Shown here piece after piece: positions 1-7,627 of a stretch of DNA of 64,000 nucleotides. Every line of letters begins with the position of its first letter. Within the stretch, counting starts at the first letter, position 1. The notes below the pieces were generated by a model that was not told where the DNA came from, searched no databases, and saw nothing but the letters and a program-made list of their open reading frames with translations. Source of the stretch: Hyphomicrobiales bacterium (GTDB lineage Bacteria; Pseudomonadota; Alphaproteobacteria; Rhizobiales; Rhizobiaceae); the NCBI GenBank assembly GCA_900471925.1, contig UCGV01000002.1:1-64000 (forward strand), written 5' to 3'. The translations under genes and the position numbers were made by a program.

Positions 1-2
1 CC

Positions 3-968
3 TCCCCCGAAAAGCCCGCCCCCGGCTGGGTGCGGCTTGCCGTCAGCCATGTCGGCATCTGCGGGACGGATTATCACATCTTCGAAGGCAAGCACCCATT
101 CCTGGAATATCCGCGCGTGATGGGCCATGAGATCTCGGCGACGGTACTGGAAGCCGGCGACGGCGTGGCGATGGCTGTCGGCACCCCCGTCATCGTCAAT
201 CCCTATCTCTCCTGCGGAACCTGTGTCGCCTGCCGCCAGGGCAAGCCGAACTGCTGCACCAATATCAAGGTTCTCGGCGTCCATACCGACGGCGCCTTCT
301 GCGAGGAGATCAGCGTTCCCGCCGGCAATCTCTATGCCGCCAAGGGCCTCAGCCTGGAAGCTGCCGCGACCGTGGAATTCCTGGCGATCGGCGCGCATGC
401 CGTGCGCCGGTCGATGGCGCCATCAGGGTCACGCTCGCTCGTCATCGGTGCGGGCCCGATCGGGCTGGGTGCTGCGATCTTCTCGCGCATTGCCGGCCAT
501 GAGGTCACGTTGCTCGATACGAGTGTGGAGCGTCTGGAAATGGCCTCGGAGCGCTTCGGCTTCACATCCGGCATCCTCGCCAACGATGGCACTGCGGATG
601 CTGTGAAGGCCCGGACGGGCGGAGATGGCTTCGATGTCGTCTTCGATGCAACGGGTTACGGCCCTTCGATGGAAAAGGCCTTCCTCTATGTCGCCCATGG
701 CGGCGCGCTGGTGCTCGTCAGCGTCGTGAAGGACGATATCCGCTTTTCAGATCCGGAATTCCACAAGCGCGAAATGATGGTGATCGGCAGCCGCAATGCG
801 ACGCGCGTCGATTTCGAACATGTCGCCAATTCGATCGCCGGGGGGCTCGTGCCGGTCGATCAGCTGATCACGCACCGCACGACGCTTGCCGATGCGCCGA
901 GCGATCTCGCCCGCTGGGCGCATGAGAAGAGTGGCCTCATCAAGGCCGTGATCAAGGTTGCCGGTTAA
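3..968 (+). CDS. Zinc-dependent alcohol/polyol dehydrogenase (5' truncated by window edge)
   Basis: Medium-chain dehydrogenase/reductase that would oxidise an alcohol or sugar acid with NAD(P). The frame is open to the first bases of the window, so the true start and probably 20-30 residues are missing; the first internal candidate is a GTG at position 30. The catalytic-zinc motifs CGTD and GHE are present, as are the structural-zinc cysteines in CGTCVACRQGKPNCC, and a Rossmann motif GAGPIG follows in the middle. The substrate cannot be read from sequence; threonine-, sorbitol- and L-galactonate-type dehydrogenases all share this layout. It is convergent with cutC, and the two stop codons share the palindrome TTAA. 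Confidence 0.85.
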   Translation, partial: SPEKPAPGWVRLAVSHVGICGTDYHIFEGKHPFLEYPRVMGHEISATVLEAGDGVAMAVGTPVIVNPYLSCGTCVACRQGKPNCCTNIKVLGVHTDGAFCEEISVPAGNLYAAKGLSLEAAATVEFLAIGAHAVRRSMAPSGSRSLVIGAGPIGLGAAIFSRIAGHEVTLLDTSVERLEMASERFGFTSGILANDGTADAVKARTGGDGFDVVFDATGYGPSMEKAFLYVAHGGALVLVSVVKDDIRFSDPEFHKREMMVIGSRNATRVDFEHVANSIAGGLVPVDQLITHRTTLADAPSDLARWAHEKSGLIKAVIKVAG

Positions 969-1687
969 AGCGCGTCGATTGCCGCTCGCATCTGCCTGAC
1001 GACGGCGACATCGGTGCGGTTCGAGGTCGGCACATCGAAGCCGAAGGAGACGGCGCGCGGATCGGCGCTGGCAACGGGCGAACTGCAGGAGCCGTGGATC
1101 TCATGCGCACCGGTCGCGCGCAGGATCTCGACGGCATTGGTCGGGCGCACGCCACTGCCCGGCATGATGGAGATGCGGCCGGCCGCCTTGGCCGAGATGC
1201 GCTTCAGCGTTTCCAGTCCGTCCATCGCCTTCGGCACGCAGCCTGAGGTGAGAATACGCTCACAGCCGAGTTCGACGGCCTGCTCGAGAGCGGCATCCGG
1301 GTCCGGCACCAGATCGAAGGCGCGATGCAGGGTCGAGCCGAGACCCGCCGCATGGGTCTTGAGGCGATGCATGAGCGGCATGTCCAGCGTACCATCCGGC
1401 CGGTTGGCGCCGATGACGACGCCCGCAAGACCGGCCGCCCTGACGGCATCGATATCGGCGAGCATCGCCTTTTCGTCCGTCGCGTCGAAGATGAAGGGGC
1501 CGGCATGCGGGCGGATCATCGCATAGACCGGGATCGGCGCCTCAGCCGCGATCCGCATCAGGCTCGGCAGCGGAGTCAGCCCGCCAAGCTCCAGCGCCGA
1601 GCAAAGCTCGATACGGCCGGCGCCGCCCTCGATTGCCGCCGCAAGGCCCTGAGCGCTATCGACACAGACTTCCAGCAAAACCGTCAT
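965..1687 (-). CDS. cutC: CutC family protein
   Basis: TIM-barrel protein of the CutC family, historically linked to copper homeostasis although its direct role is unsettled. Family features seen are the N-terminal LLEVCVDS, the GGAGRIELCSALELGG segment, and MIRPHAGPF with a histidine typical of the barrel face. I start it at the ATG opening MTVLLEVCVD (240 residues); an upstream extension in the same frame has low-complexity, non-conserved sequence. It lies about 30 bp downstream of the double-HTH LysR gene on the same strand, so the two are probably cotranscribed. Its stop overlaps that of the dehydrogenase. Family assignment is firm; function is not. Confidence 0.85.
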   Translation of the reverse strand: MTVLLEVCVDSAQGLAAAIEGGAGRIELCSALELGGLTPLPSLMRIAAEAPIPVYAMIRPHAGPFIFDATDEKAMLADIDAVRAAGLAGVVIGANRPDGTLDMPLMHRLKTHAAGLGSTLHRAFDLVPDPDAALEQAVELGCERILTSGCVPKAMDGLETLKRISAKAAGRISIMPGSGVRPTNAVEILRATGAHEIHGSCSSPVASADPRAVSFGFDVPTSNRTDVAVVRQMRAAIDAL

Positions 1688-1718
1688 ATTCCGAATCCTT
1701 CTTATTCTCTGCGCCTGT

Positions 1719-2933
1719 TTAAGCGAAGGCGGCATCTTGCGCGACAGGTGCGGACACAATTTTTGCAGCGGTCGCGATCAGCAGATCGCAAGCGTCAGCC
1801 GCGGCTTTCCGATGGTTGAAGGCCACATGATAGGACATGGGCATGGGCTCGGCGAGTTCGACGATGCGCACCCGATCGGCGATCGGCATGGCGCTGACGC
1901 GGCCGAGAAAGGAGACGTAGCCGTGATTGGCGACGAGATCGACAATCACCGGCAGTGAATCCGCCGCGGTGATGTCGCGGTCGCGCAGGCGGCGATGCAT
2001 CGTGCGGTCATAGGCGAAGGTCATGGCGGCATGGCCGATGCCGGTGCGCGGGCTCGGCGTGCAGATCGGATGGCTGGCGACGAGATCGGCCGCGCTCTCC
2101 TGCGTGCTGCCAGGCGGGGCGATGGCCACCATGTCGGTGCGCAGCAATTCGCGATGGCGGAAGCTTTCGAGGCCGAAAACGGAATCGAGGATCGCGACAT
2201 CGATGCGCCCCGATTTCAGCGCCTCGCGCAGATCGTCCGCCGTCATCGAAACCAGCGACAGGGCATTCTTGTTGCGGCCGGTATTCCATTCGGCAATGAG
2301 GCTGCCGAGGCAGCGGGCCACCCAGCTTTCCGAGCCTGTCGGAATGATGGCGCCGATGCGCAGCGAACGGGCGGTGCGCTGATAGCGCTCGTCGGCGGCA
2401 GATTTCAGTTCGTTCCAGGCGAGGCTGATCGTGGAAAAGACCGTATAGGCAAAGCGGCCCTCCTCTGTCAGTGCCGAGCCCTGCGCCTGGCGCTCGAGAA
2501 GCTTGCCGGCAAAGAATTTTTCAAGATTGGCAATCTGCAATGAAAGCTGCGGCTGACCGAGACGAAGGCGCCGCGCCGCCCTGTTGATGCTGCCCTGATC
2601 GGCGACTTCGAGATAGCGCTCCATCGTCACCAGCTTGATGGGGATGCGGGCAGCCCATTGTTCGTAAGCCTCCGGCTCGTTGTGGCCAAGCAGGTTGCCG
2701 AGCTGCCCGATCGCATCAAGGATCGGCGCCAGTCCCTCCTGAACCCGGCCGCCGGCGATCAGGACGGCCAGTTCGCCCGAGGAGCGCTCGACAAGTTTCA
2801 GGGCAAGCTCGGTTTCCAGATTATCGACGGCCGCCGATACGGTGGAGACGGAGATGTTGAAGCGGCGGGCGGTCTCGCGCATCGACCCGGAAGAGAGGAC
2901 ATGGCTGGCAATGAAAAGGGCGCCGAGATGCAA
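1719..2933 (-). CDS. LysR-type regulator with two N-terminal HTH segments (404 aa)
   Basis: Transcription regulator about 100 residues longer than the usual 300-residue LysR protein. Residues 1-60 form one LysR-like HTH (RETARRFNISVSTVSAAVDNLE then LKLVERSSG), residues 100-165 a second (MERYLEVADQGSINRAARRL, QPQLSLQIANLEKFF, LLERQAQGSALTEEG). A LysR effector domain fills about 190-390. The start is TTG: on the minus strand GGAG lies 6 nt upstream, and an in-frame stop lies only 6 codons further up, which rules out a longer form. cutC follows after about 30 bp, so this gene probably regulates or is cotranscribed with it. The effector is unknown. Confidence 0.85.
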   Translation of the reverse strand: MHLGALFIASHVLSSGSMRETARRFNISVSTVSAAVDNLETELALKLVERSSGELAVLIAGGRVQEGLAPILDAIGQLGNLLGHNEPEAYEQWAARIPIKLVTMERYLEVADQGSINRAARRLRLGQPQLSLQIANLEKFFAGKLLERQAQGSALTEEGRFAYTVFSTISLAWNELKSAADERYQRTARSLRIGAIIPTGSESWVARCLGSLIAEWNTGRNKNALSLVSMTADDLREALKSGRIDVAILDSVFGLESFRHRELLRTDMVAIAPPGSTQESAADLVASHPICTPSPRTGIGHAAMTFAYDRTMHRRLRDRDITAADSLPVIVDLVANHGYVSFLGRVSAMPIADRVRIVELAEPMPMSYHVAFNHRKAAADACDLLIATAAKIVSAPVAQDAAFA

Positions 2934-3349
2934 GGCTTTCTCCGGAAACTACTGAAAAGGTGGAGGATATGACGTGTTCGTGAAAAAAGATATCCCTCCT
3001 CGCGAAGGTGCAGGCTATCGTTCATTCCATAAGAAAACCGGGCGGCGGCAGAACCGATAAAAGCACCGGAACATCGTGGAAACACGCAAGGGGACAAAAA
3101 CAAATCGCGCCGGCCTTGGAAAAGGGAATGCGATTCCGCGCAACGGTTTGCATTCGCCGCCATAATCGCGCCGCGACAGCGAATACTGGAGGGGGCCGCA
3201 TCGATTTTTCGGGCGGACACACTATTTCCATGACGCACGTATTTCCGGCATGATGGCCCATGGCTGATCTGCCGGGGGGATTTCATGCGCGCAGGCTTCG
3301 CGTTCGGGGCTTTCGCGACGTTTAACGGTGTTCAACCAAGGGGATAATC
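2934..3349. other. Intergenic region between divergent LysR gene and osmF
   Basis: Non-coding gap of about 416 bp. It must contain the promoters of the leftward LysR gene, whose Shine-Dalgarno GGAG directly precedes a TTG start, and of the rightward osmoprotectant operon, whose binding-protein gene has AAGGGG upstream of its ATG. Short frames here have no protein-like composition. I saw no clear -35/-10 pair, EcfG box or strong inverted repeat. Confidence 0.5.
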
Positions 3350-4258
3350 ATGCTGAAGAAATTCGCACTTGCCGTTTCGCTCGCTGCCTTTGCGGCCGGC
3401 GCGGCCAACGCCGCAGACGTCGTCGTTTCATCGAAGATCGACACCGAAGGCACGCTGCTCGGCAACGTCATCGCGCTGGCGCTCAATGCCAACGGCATCA
3501 AGACGCAGGACCGGATCGCGCTCGGCGCGACGCCCGTCGTGCGCAAGGCGATCACCGCTGGCGAAATCGATATCTACCCGGAATATACCGGCAATGCCGG
3601 CTTCTTCTTCAACAAGGCCGATGATGCCGCCTGGAAGAACCTCGACCAGGGCTATCAGGAAGCCAAGAAGCTCGACTACGACGCCAACAAGATCGTCTGG
3701 CTGACGCCTTCGCCTGCCAACAACACCTGGGCGCTTGCCGTGCGCAGCGACGTTGCCGGCCCGAACAACCTCAAGACCATGTCCGATTTCGGCAAGTGGG
3801 TTTCCGGCGGTGGTGCAGCCAAGCTCGCAGCCTCGGCCGAATTCGTGAACTCCGCCGGCGCCCTGCCCGCCTTCCAGACGACCTACGGCTTCACGCTGAA
3901 GCCGGATCAGGAAGTCGTGCTTTCGGGCGGTGATACGGCCGCGACGATCAAGGCTGCGGCCGACCAGACCAACGGCGTGAATACCGCCATGGTCTACGGC
4001 ACTGACGGCGCGATCCAGGCTGCCGAACTCGTCGTTCTCGAAGACGACAAAAGCGTGCAGCAGGTCTATGCGCCGACCCCGATCATCCGCGAAGCCGTGC
4101 TGCAGGCAAACCCGAAGATCCAGGAAATCCTCGCGCCGATCTTCCAGAGCCTGACAGCTGACGAGCTGCGCAAGCTCAATGCCAAGATCCAGGTCGATGG
4201 CGAGCCGGCAAAGTCCGTTGCCGAAGCCTACCTGAAGGAAAAAGGCTTCCTGAAGTAA
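3350..4258 (+). CDS. osmF: Osmoprotectant (glycine betaine-type) ABC transporter substrate-binding protein
   Basis: Periplasmic binding protein of the OpuC/OsmF (YehZ) type, capturing glycine betaine or a related quaternary amine for import. A signal peptide (MLKKFALAVSLAAFAAGAANA) precedes the mature start ADVVVSSKIDTEG. Family landmarks are the segment RKAITAGEIDIYPEYTGN and later VYGTDGAI, both typical of OpuAC-fold proteins. The length of 302 residues fits E. coli OsmF. AAGGGG sits 8 nt before the ATG. It is the first gene of a four-gene operon whose order (binding protein, permease, ATPase, permease) equals E. coli osmF-yehY-yehX-yehW. Substrate is inferred from the family only. Confidence 0.85.
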   Translation: MLKKFALAVSLAAFAAGAANAADVVVSSKIDTEGTLLGNVIALALNANGIKTQDRIALGATPVVRKAITAGEIDIYPEYTGNAGFFFNKADDAAWKNLDQGYQEAKKLDYDANKIVWLTPSPANNTWALAVRSDVAGPNNLKTMSDFGKWVSGGGAAKLAASAEFVNSAGALPAFQTTYGFTLKPDQEVVLSGGDTAATIKAAADQTNGVNTAMVYGTDGAIQAAELVVLEDDKSVQQVYAPTPIIREAVLQANPKIQEILAPIFQSLTADELRKLNAKIQVDGEPAKSVAEAYLKEKGFLK

Positions 4259-4267
4259 GTGCATGAT

Positions 4268-4297
4268 GCCCCGTCCGGTTCACGGGCGGGGCCTTTT
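4268..4297 (+). terminator. Stem-loop between osmF and yehY (attenuator-like)
   Basis: A 10-bp GC-rich stem (GCCCCGTCCG pairing with CGGGCGGGGC, one wobble) with loop GTTCA, followed by CCTTTT. It lies 9 bp after the osmF stop and before the yehY start, so it probably terminates some transcripts or protects the 3' end of the osmF mRNA. This would give more binding protein than permease. Confidence 0.7.
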
Positions 4298-4315
4298 CCG
4301 GACAGGGTAGGATCG

Positions 4316-5482
4316 ATGGAAGAAACCTTAGCGGTCCGCAAGCTGGACCGGCTCGGCGTGGTACTGGTGGCAGGCGGCATAGCCGCAACGGCGCTTCTGC
4401 CATTCATCTATGTGAAGGCAAACCGCATCGCCGCCGGCAAGCCGATGCTGCTGACACAGCTTCTTCCGCAACCTTCCATTCTCATCCTGCTTTTCCTTCT
4501 CATTGCCACAGCACTTGCAACGCTCTTCCTGCGCAATGCCATCATTCGCCTTTCCATCGGCACGCTCTGCCTTGCAGCACTCATTGCCGCGATCGGGCTG
4601 GTGGCAACAGCTTCGACACCACCGGGCAGCACCGTGGCGCGCATGACGCCCGGCGGCAGTTTCTGGGTACTTCTCGGCGTCATCGGCCTCATCATCTCCG
4701 ACGCATTGGTGAAGATGAAGCTGACGCCCTGGATGCGTGTTGCGTCACTTGTCGCTTACACCGCCCTGCTCGGCATCTGCCTCTCCTCCGGTCTGCTCGA
4801 CAGCCTGTCGATCCTGAGGGAATTTGCCAACCGCACCGACCAGTTCTGGAGCGAGGCGATCTCCCATCTGCTGCTGGCATTCGGTTCGCTTGCCATCGCC
4901 ATCGTCATCGGGCTGCCGCTCGGCATTCTCTGCTTCTGGGTGCCGAAGCTGCGCGAAATCGTGCTGCGGGTGCTGAGCCTCATCCAGACCATTCCGAGCC
5001 TGGCGCTATTCGGCCTGCTGATGCTGCCGCTCGGCTATCTCGCCGCCAACGTGCCGCTGGCCGCGGATATCGGCATTCGCGGCATCGGCACGGCGCCGGC
5101 GCTGATTGCGCTCGTGCTCTATTCGCTGCTGCCGATCGTGGCGAATACCGTCGTTGGCCTTGAGGGCGTCGACCCATCGGTGCGCGATGCAGCGGCCGGC
5201 ATGGGGCTGACGCGTCGGCAGATCCTCACCGGTATCGACCTGCCGCTCGCCTTTCCCGTCATCCTTACCGGCATCCGCATCGTGCTGGTGCAGGCGATCG
5301 GCATGGTGACGATTGCCGCGCTGATCGGCGGCGGCGGTTTCGGCATCTTCATCTTCCAGGGGCTCGGCCAGACGGCCATGGACCTCGTGCTTCTCGGCGC
5401 CGTACCGACCGTTTTCTTCGCCTTCTCCTCGGCCGTCATCCTCGATGCGGTCATCGAAAGCATCCAGGGGCCAGCCGCATGA
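4316..5482 (+). CDS. yehY: Osmoprotectant ABC transporter permease, YehY-like
   Basis: Inner-membrane permease of the osmoprotectant importer. It is large for this class (388 residues, like E. coli YehY with 385): an N-terminal half with several hydrophobic segments precedes the conserved BPD permease domain (roughly residues 190-385). The permease EAA-type loop is seen as DAAAGMGLTRRQILTGIDLPLA. I chose the ATG opening MEETLAVRKLDRLG, which has AGGGTAGGA upstream; an in-frame extension into the preceding stem-loop is not conserved in character. The stop overlaps the next ATG by 4 nt, implying translational coupling with the ATPase gene. Confidence 0.85.
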   Translation: MEETLAVRKLDRLGVVLVAGGIAATALLPFIYVKANRIAAGKPMLLTQLLPQPSILILLFLLIATALATLFLRNAIIRLSIGTLCLAALIAAIGLVATASTPPGSTVARMTPGGSFWVLLGVIGLIISDALVKMKLTPWMRVASLVAYTALLGICLSSGLLDSLSILREFANRTDQFWSEAISHLLLAFGSLAIAIVIGLPLGILCFWVPKLREIVLRVLSLIQTIPSLALFGLLMLPLGYLAANVPLAADIGIRGIGTAPALIALVLYSLLPIVANTVVGLEGVDPSVRDAAAGMGLTRRQILTGIDLPLAFPVILTGIRIVLVQAIGMVTIAALIGGGGFGIFIFQGLGQTAMDLVLLGAVPTVFFAFSSAVILDAVIESIQGPAA

Positions 5483-6423
5483 GCAAGATCGAGATCAGGA
5501 ACGTCACGAAGCGCTACGGCTCGGCCACCGTCGTCGATAATGTCTCCATGAGCGTCGAGAAGGGCTCGATCACCGTCATCGTCGGCACCTCGGGTTCCGG
5601 CAAATCGACGCTGATGCGGATGATTAACCGGCTGGTGCCGATTACCGAAGGACATATCCTCGTCAACGGGCAGGATATCATGGACGTGCCGGCGACCGAG
5701 CTTCGCCGCAAGATCGGCTATGCGATCCAGGGCCACGGCCTCTTCCCGCACCGCACGGTGGCGCAGAATATCGCGACCGTGCCGGAACTGCTCGGCTGGG
5801 ATGCCGGCCGTACCAGAAGCCGGGTGATCGAACTGCTCGGCCTCTTCAATCTCGACCCGGCAACCTTCGCGGAGAAATATCCGCATCAGCTTTCGGGCGG
5901 CCAGCAGCAGCGCGTCGGCGTTGCCAGGGCGCTGGCGGCCGAACCGGAGCTGCTGCTGATGGATGAGCCCTTTGGCGCGCTCGACCCCGTCATCCGCGGC
6001 AAGGCGCAGGACGATCTGCTGGCGATCCAGAAGCAGTTCGGCACCACCGTGATCCTCGTCACGCACGACATGGACGAGGCTTTCCATCTCGGCAACCAGA
6101 TCGCCGTCATGAGCGGCGGCAAGCTCCTGCAGTGCTCGACGCCGGAGAAAATCCTGACCGAGCCGGCCGATCCTTTCGTGCAGCAACTGACCGGCACCTC
6201 CGACCGGGCGCTGAAGCTGATGTCGCTGACGCCGCTGAAGGACAGCATGCAGCCGGCCAAGCCCGGCCTCTCCCATGCGCTGGCGCAGTCGCTTAGCCTT
6301 CGCGATGCACTTGCCGAAATGATCTGGCAGGGGGTCGATGAGGCGGCCGTACAGGACGCGAACAAGGCGCCCGTCGGTTCTATCTCGATGGAACGGCTGA
6401 TCGAACTGGGCCGCAAGGCATGA
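5479..6423 (+). CDS. yehX: Osmoprotectant ABC transporter ATP-binding protein, YehX-like
   Basis: Cytoplasmic ATPase energising the importer. Motifs in order: Walker A GTSGSGKST near residue 35, Q-loop in IGYAIQGHGLFPHRT, signature LSGGQQQRVG, Walker B LLLMDEPFGALD, and the switch histidine in LVTHDMDEA. About 80 residues follow the ATPase core but no clear CBS pair is visible, unlike OpuAA/ProV. The length of 314 residues matches E. coli YehX. Its ATG and stop each overlap the neighbouring genes by 4 nt (ATGA), so all three transporter genes downstream of osmF are translationally coupled. Confidence 0.88.
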   Translation: MSKIEIRNVTKRYGSATVVDNVSMSVEKGSITVIVGTSGSGKSTLMRMINRLVPITEGHILVNGQDIMDVPATELRRKIGYAIQGHGLFPHRTVAQNIATVPELLGWDAGRTRSRVIELLGLFNLDPATFAEKYPHQLSGGQQQRVGVARALAAEPELLLMDEPFGALDPVIRGKAQDDLLAIQKQFGTTVILVTHDMDEAFHLGNQIAVMSGGKLLQCSTPEKILTEPADPFVQQLTGTSDRALKLMSLTPLKDSMQPAKPGLSHALAQSLSLRDALAEMIWQGVDEAAVQDANKAPVGSISMERLIELGRKA

Positions 6424-7169
6424 AATTCATCCTCGCCAACCTGTTTCGCGCCCTGGCGCTGGTGCTGCTGCTCATCCTGATCTTCAGGACGGAGTGGCTC
6501 TCCTTCCTGCTGGTGCCGCTCACCAACAACAATGCGCCGCCGGTCTATACACAGAACAGTCTGGCATCGCTGGCGCTCGGCCATCTGGAACTGGTCTTCG
6601 TCTCGATCATCGGCAGCGCCGTGCTTGCCGTTCTCGGCGGCATCTTCGTCACCCGCCCGAGCGGGGCGGATTTCCTGCCGCTGTCACGCGCCATCGCCAA
6701 TGCCGGCCAGACCTTTCCGCCAGTCGCGGTGCTGGCCCTTGCCGTTCCCGCCACCGGCTTCGGAGCGGCGCCGACGCTGATTGCGCTCTTTCTCTACGGT
6801 CTCTTGCCGATCTTCGAGAACACTGTCGCGGGGCTCAAGCAGGTATCGCCGCAGGTGCTCGACGCCGCCGACGGCATGGGCATGAATGGCACGCAGCGTC
6901 TCTTCAGGGTGGAGCTGCCGCTGGCATTGCCGCTGATCCTCGAAGGGCTGAAGGTCGCGACCGTCATCAATATCGGCACGGCGACGATCGGCTCGACGGT
7001 TGCGGCTAAGGGCCTCGGCGAAGTCATCATTGCCGGCCTGATCTCCGACAATACCGCCTTCATCCTGCAGGGCGGGTTGATCGTCGGCCTGATGGCGGTG
7101 CTGATCTATGATGTCGTCGGCATGCTGGAGAGCGCGATCACGCGCAGAATGGGCTTGCGTCCGGCTTGA
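6420..7169 (+). CDS. yehW: Osmoprotectant ABC transporter permease, YehW-like
   Basis: Second permease of the importer (249 residues; E. coli YehW is 243). An N-terminal membrane segment (residues 5-25) is followed by a BPD permease domain with the EAA-type loop DAADGMGMNGTQRLFRVELPLALP, closely parallel to the loop in the first permease. It ends the operon; the next gene begins 47 bp later with its own ribosome binding site. Two different permeases imply a heterodimeric membrane channel served by one ATPase. Confidence 0.87.
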   Translation: MKFILANLFRALALVLLLILIFRTEWLSFLLVPLTNNNAPPVYTQNSLASLALGHLELVFVSIIGSAVLAVLGGIFVTRPSGADFLPLSRAIANAGQTFPPVAVLALAVPATGFGAAPTLIALFLYGLLPIFENTVAGLKQVSPQVLDAADGMGMNGTQRLFRVELPLALPLILEGLKVATVINIGTATIGSTVAAKGLGEVIIAGLISDNTAFILQGGLIVGLMAVLIYDVVGMLESAITRRMGLRPA

Positions 7170-7216
7170 GAGGGCGGCTACCAAGGCAGCGGTAATATCT
7201 GAATTGGGAGAGCGCC

Positions 7217-7612
7217 TTGGCCAAGATGATCCATTCCATGATCCGCGTGTTGGACGAGGCGCGCTCGGTCGATTTCTACAGCAAGGTCTTCGGGCTCAAG
7301 GTTGCCGACCGGGTCGATTTCGAGACCTTCACGCTGATCTACATGAGCAATGACGAGACCGGCTTCGAGCTGGAACTGACGGTCAACAAGGGCCGCATCG
7401 AGCCCTATAATCTCGGTGATGCCTATGGGCATCTCGCTATCTCCGTTCAGGAAGTCGCGGTGGAGCACAAGCGGCTAACAGATCTCGGCCTCAACCCCGG
7501 CAAGCTTGTGGAACTCAACCGCGACGGCAAGCTCTTCGGCCTGTTCTTCTTCATCACCGATCCCGACGGCTACAAGATCGAGGTGCTGCAGCGCCACGGT
7601 CGTTTCCAGTAA
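7217..7612 (+). CDS. gloA: Lactoylglutathione lyase (glyoxalase I) family protein
   Basis: VOC-fold enzyme that would convert the methylglyoxal-glutathione hemithioacetal to S-lactoylglutathione. The four expected metal ligands can be placed: H6, E53 (in FELELTVN), H72 (in AYGHLAIS) and E122 (in YKIEVLQ). The 131-residue length is typical. I start at TTG because GGGAG lies about 7 nt upstream; an ATG three codons later (MIHSMIRV) would have poorer spacing but gives almost the same protein. It sits 47 bp after the osmoprotectant operon and 15 bp before the mannosidase gene, so it may be cotranscribed with either. Confidence 0.85.
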   Translation: MAKMIHSMIRVLDEARSVDFYSKVFGLKVADRVDFETFTLIYMSNDETGFELELTVNKGRIEPYNLGDAYGHLAISVQEVAVEHKRLTDLGLNPGKLVELNRDGKLFGLFFFITDPDGYKIEVLQRHGRFQ

Positions 7613-7627
7613 AATCAAGAGGCTGAC

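Noticed and set aside
2798..3286. Alternative minus-strand frame overlapping the 5' end of the double-HTH LysR gene, suggesting a frameshifted longer start
   Set aside because: Its residues show no LysR similarity, and the TTG start with GGAG at 6 nt explains the gene fully.
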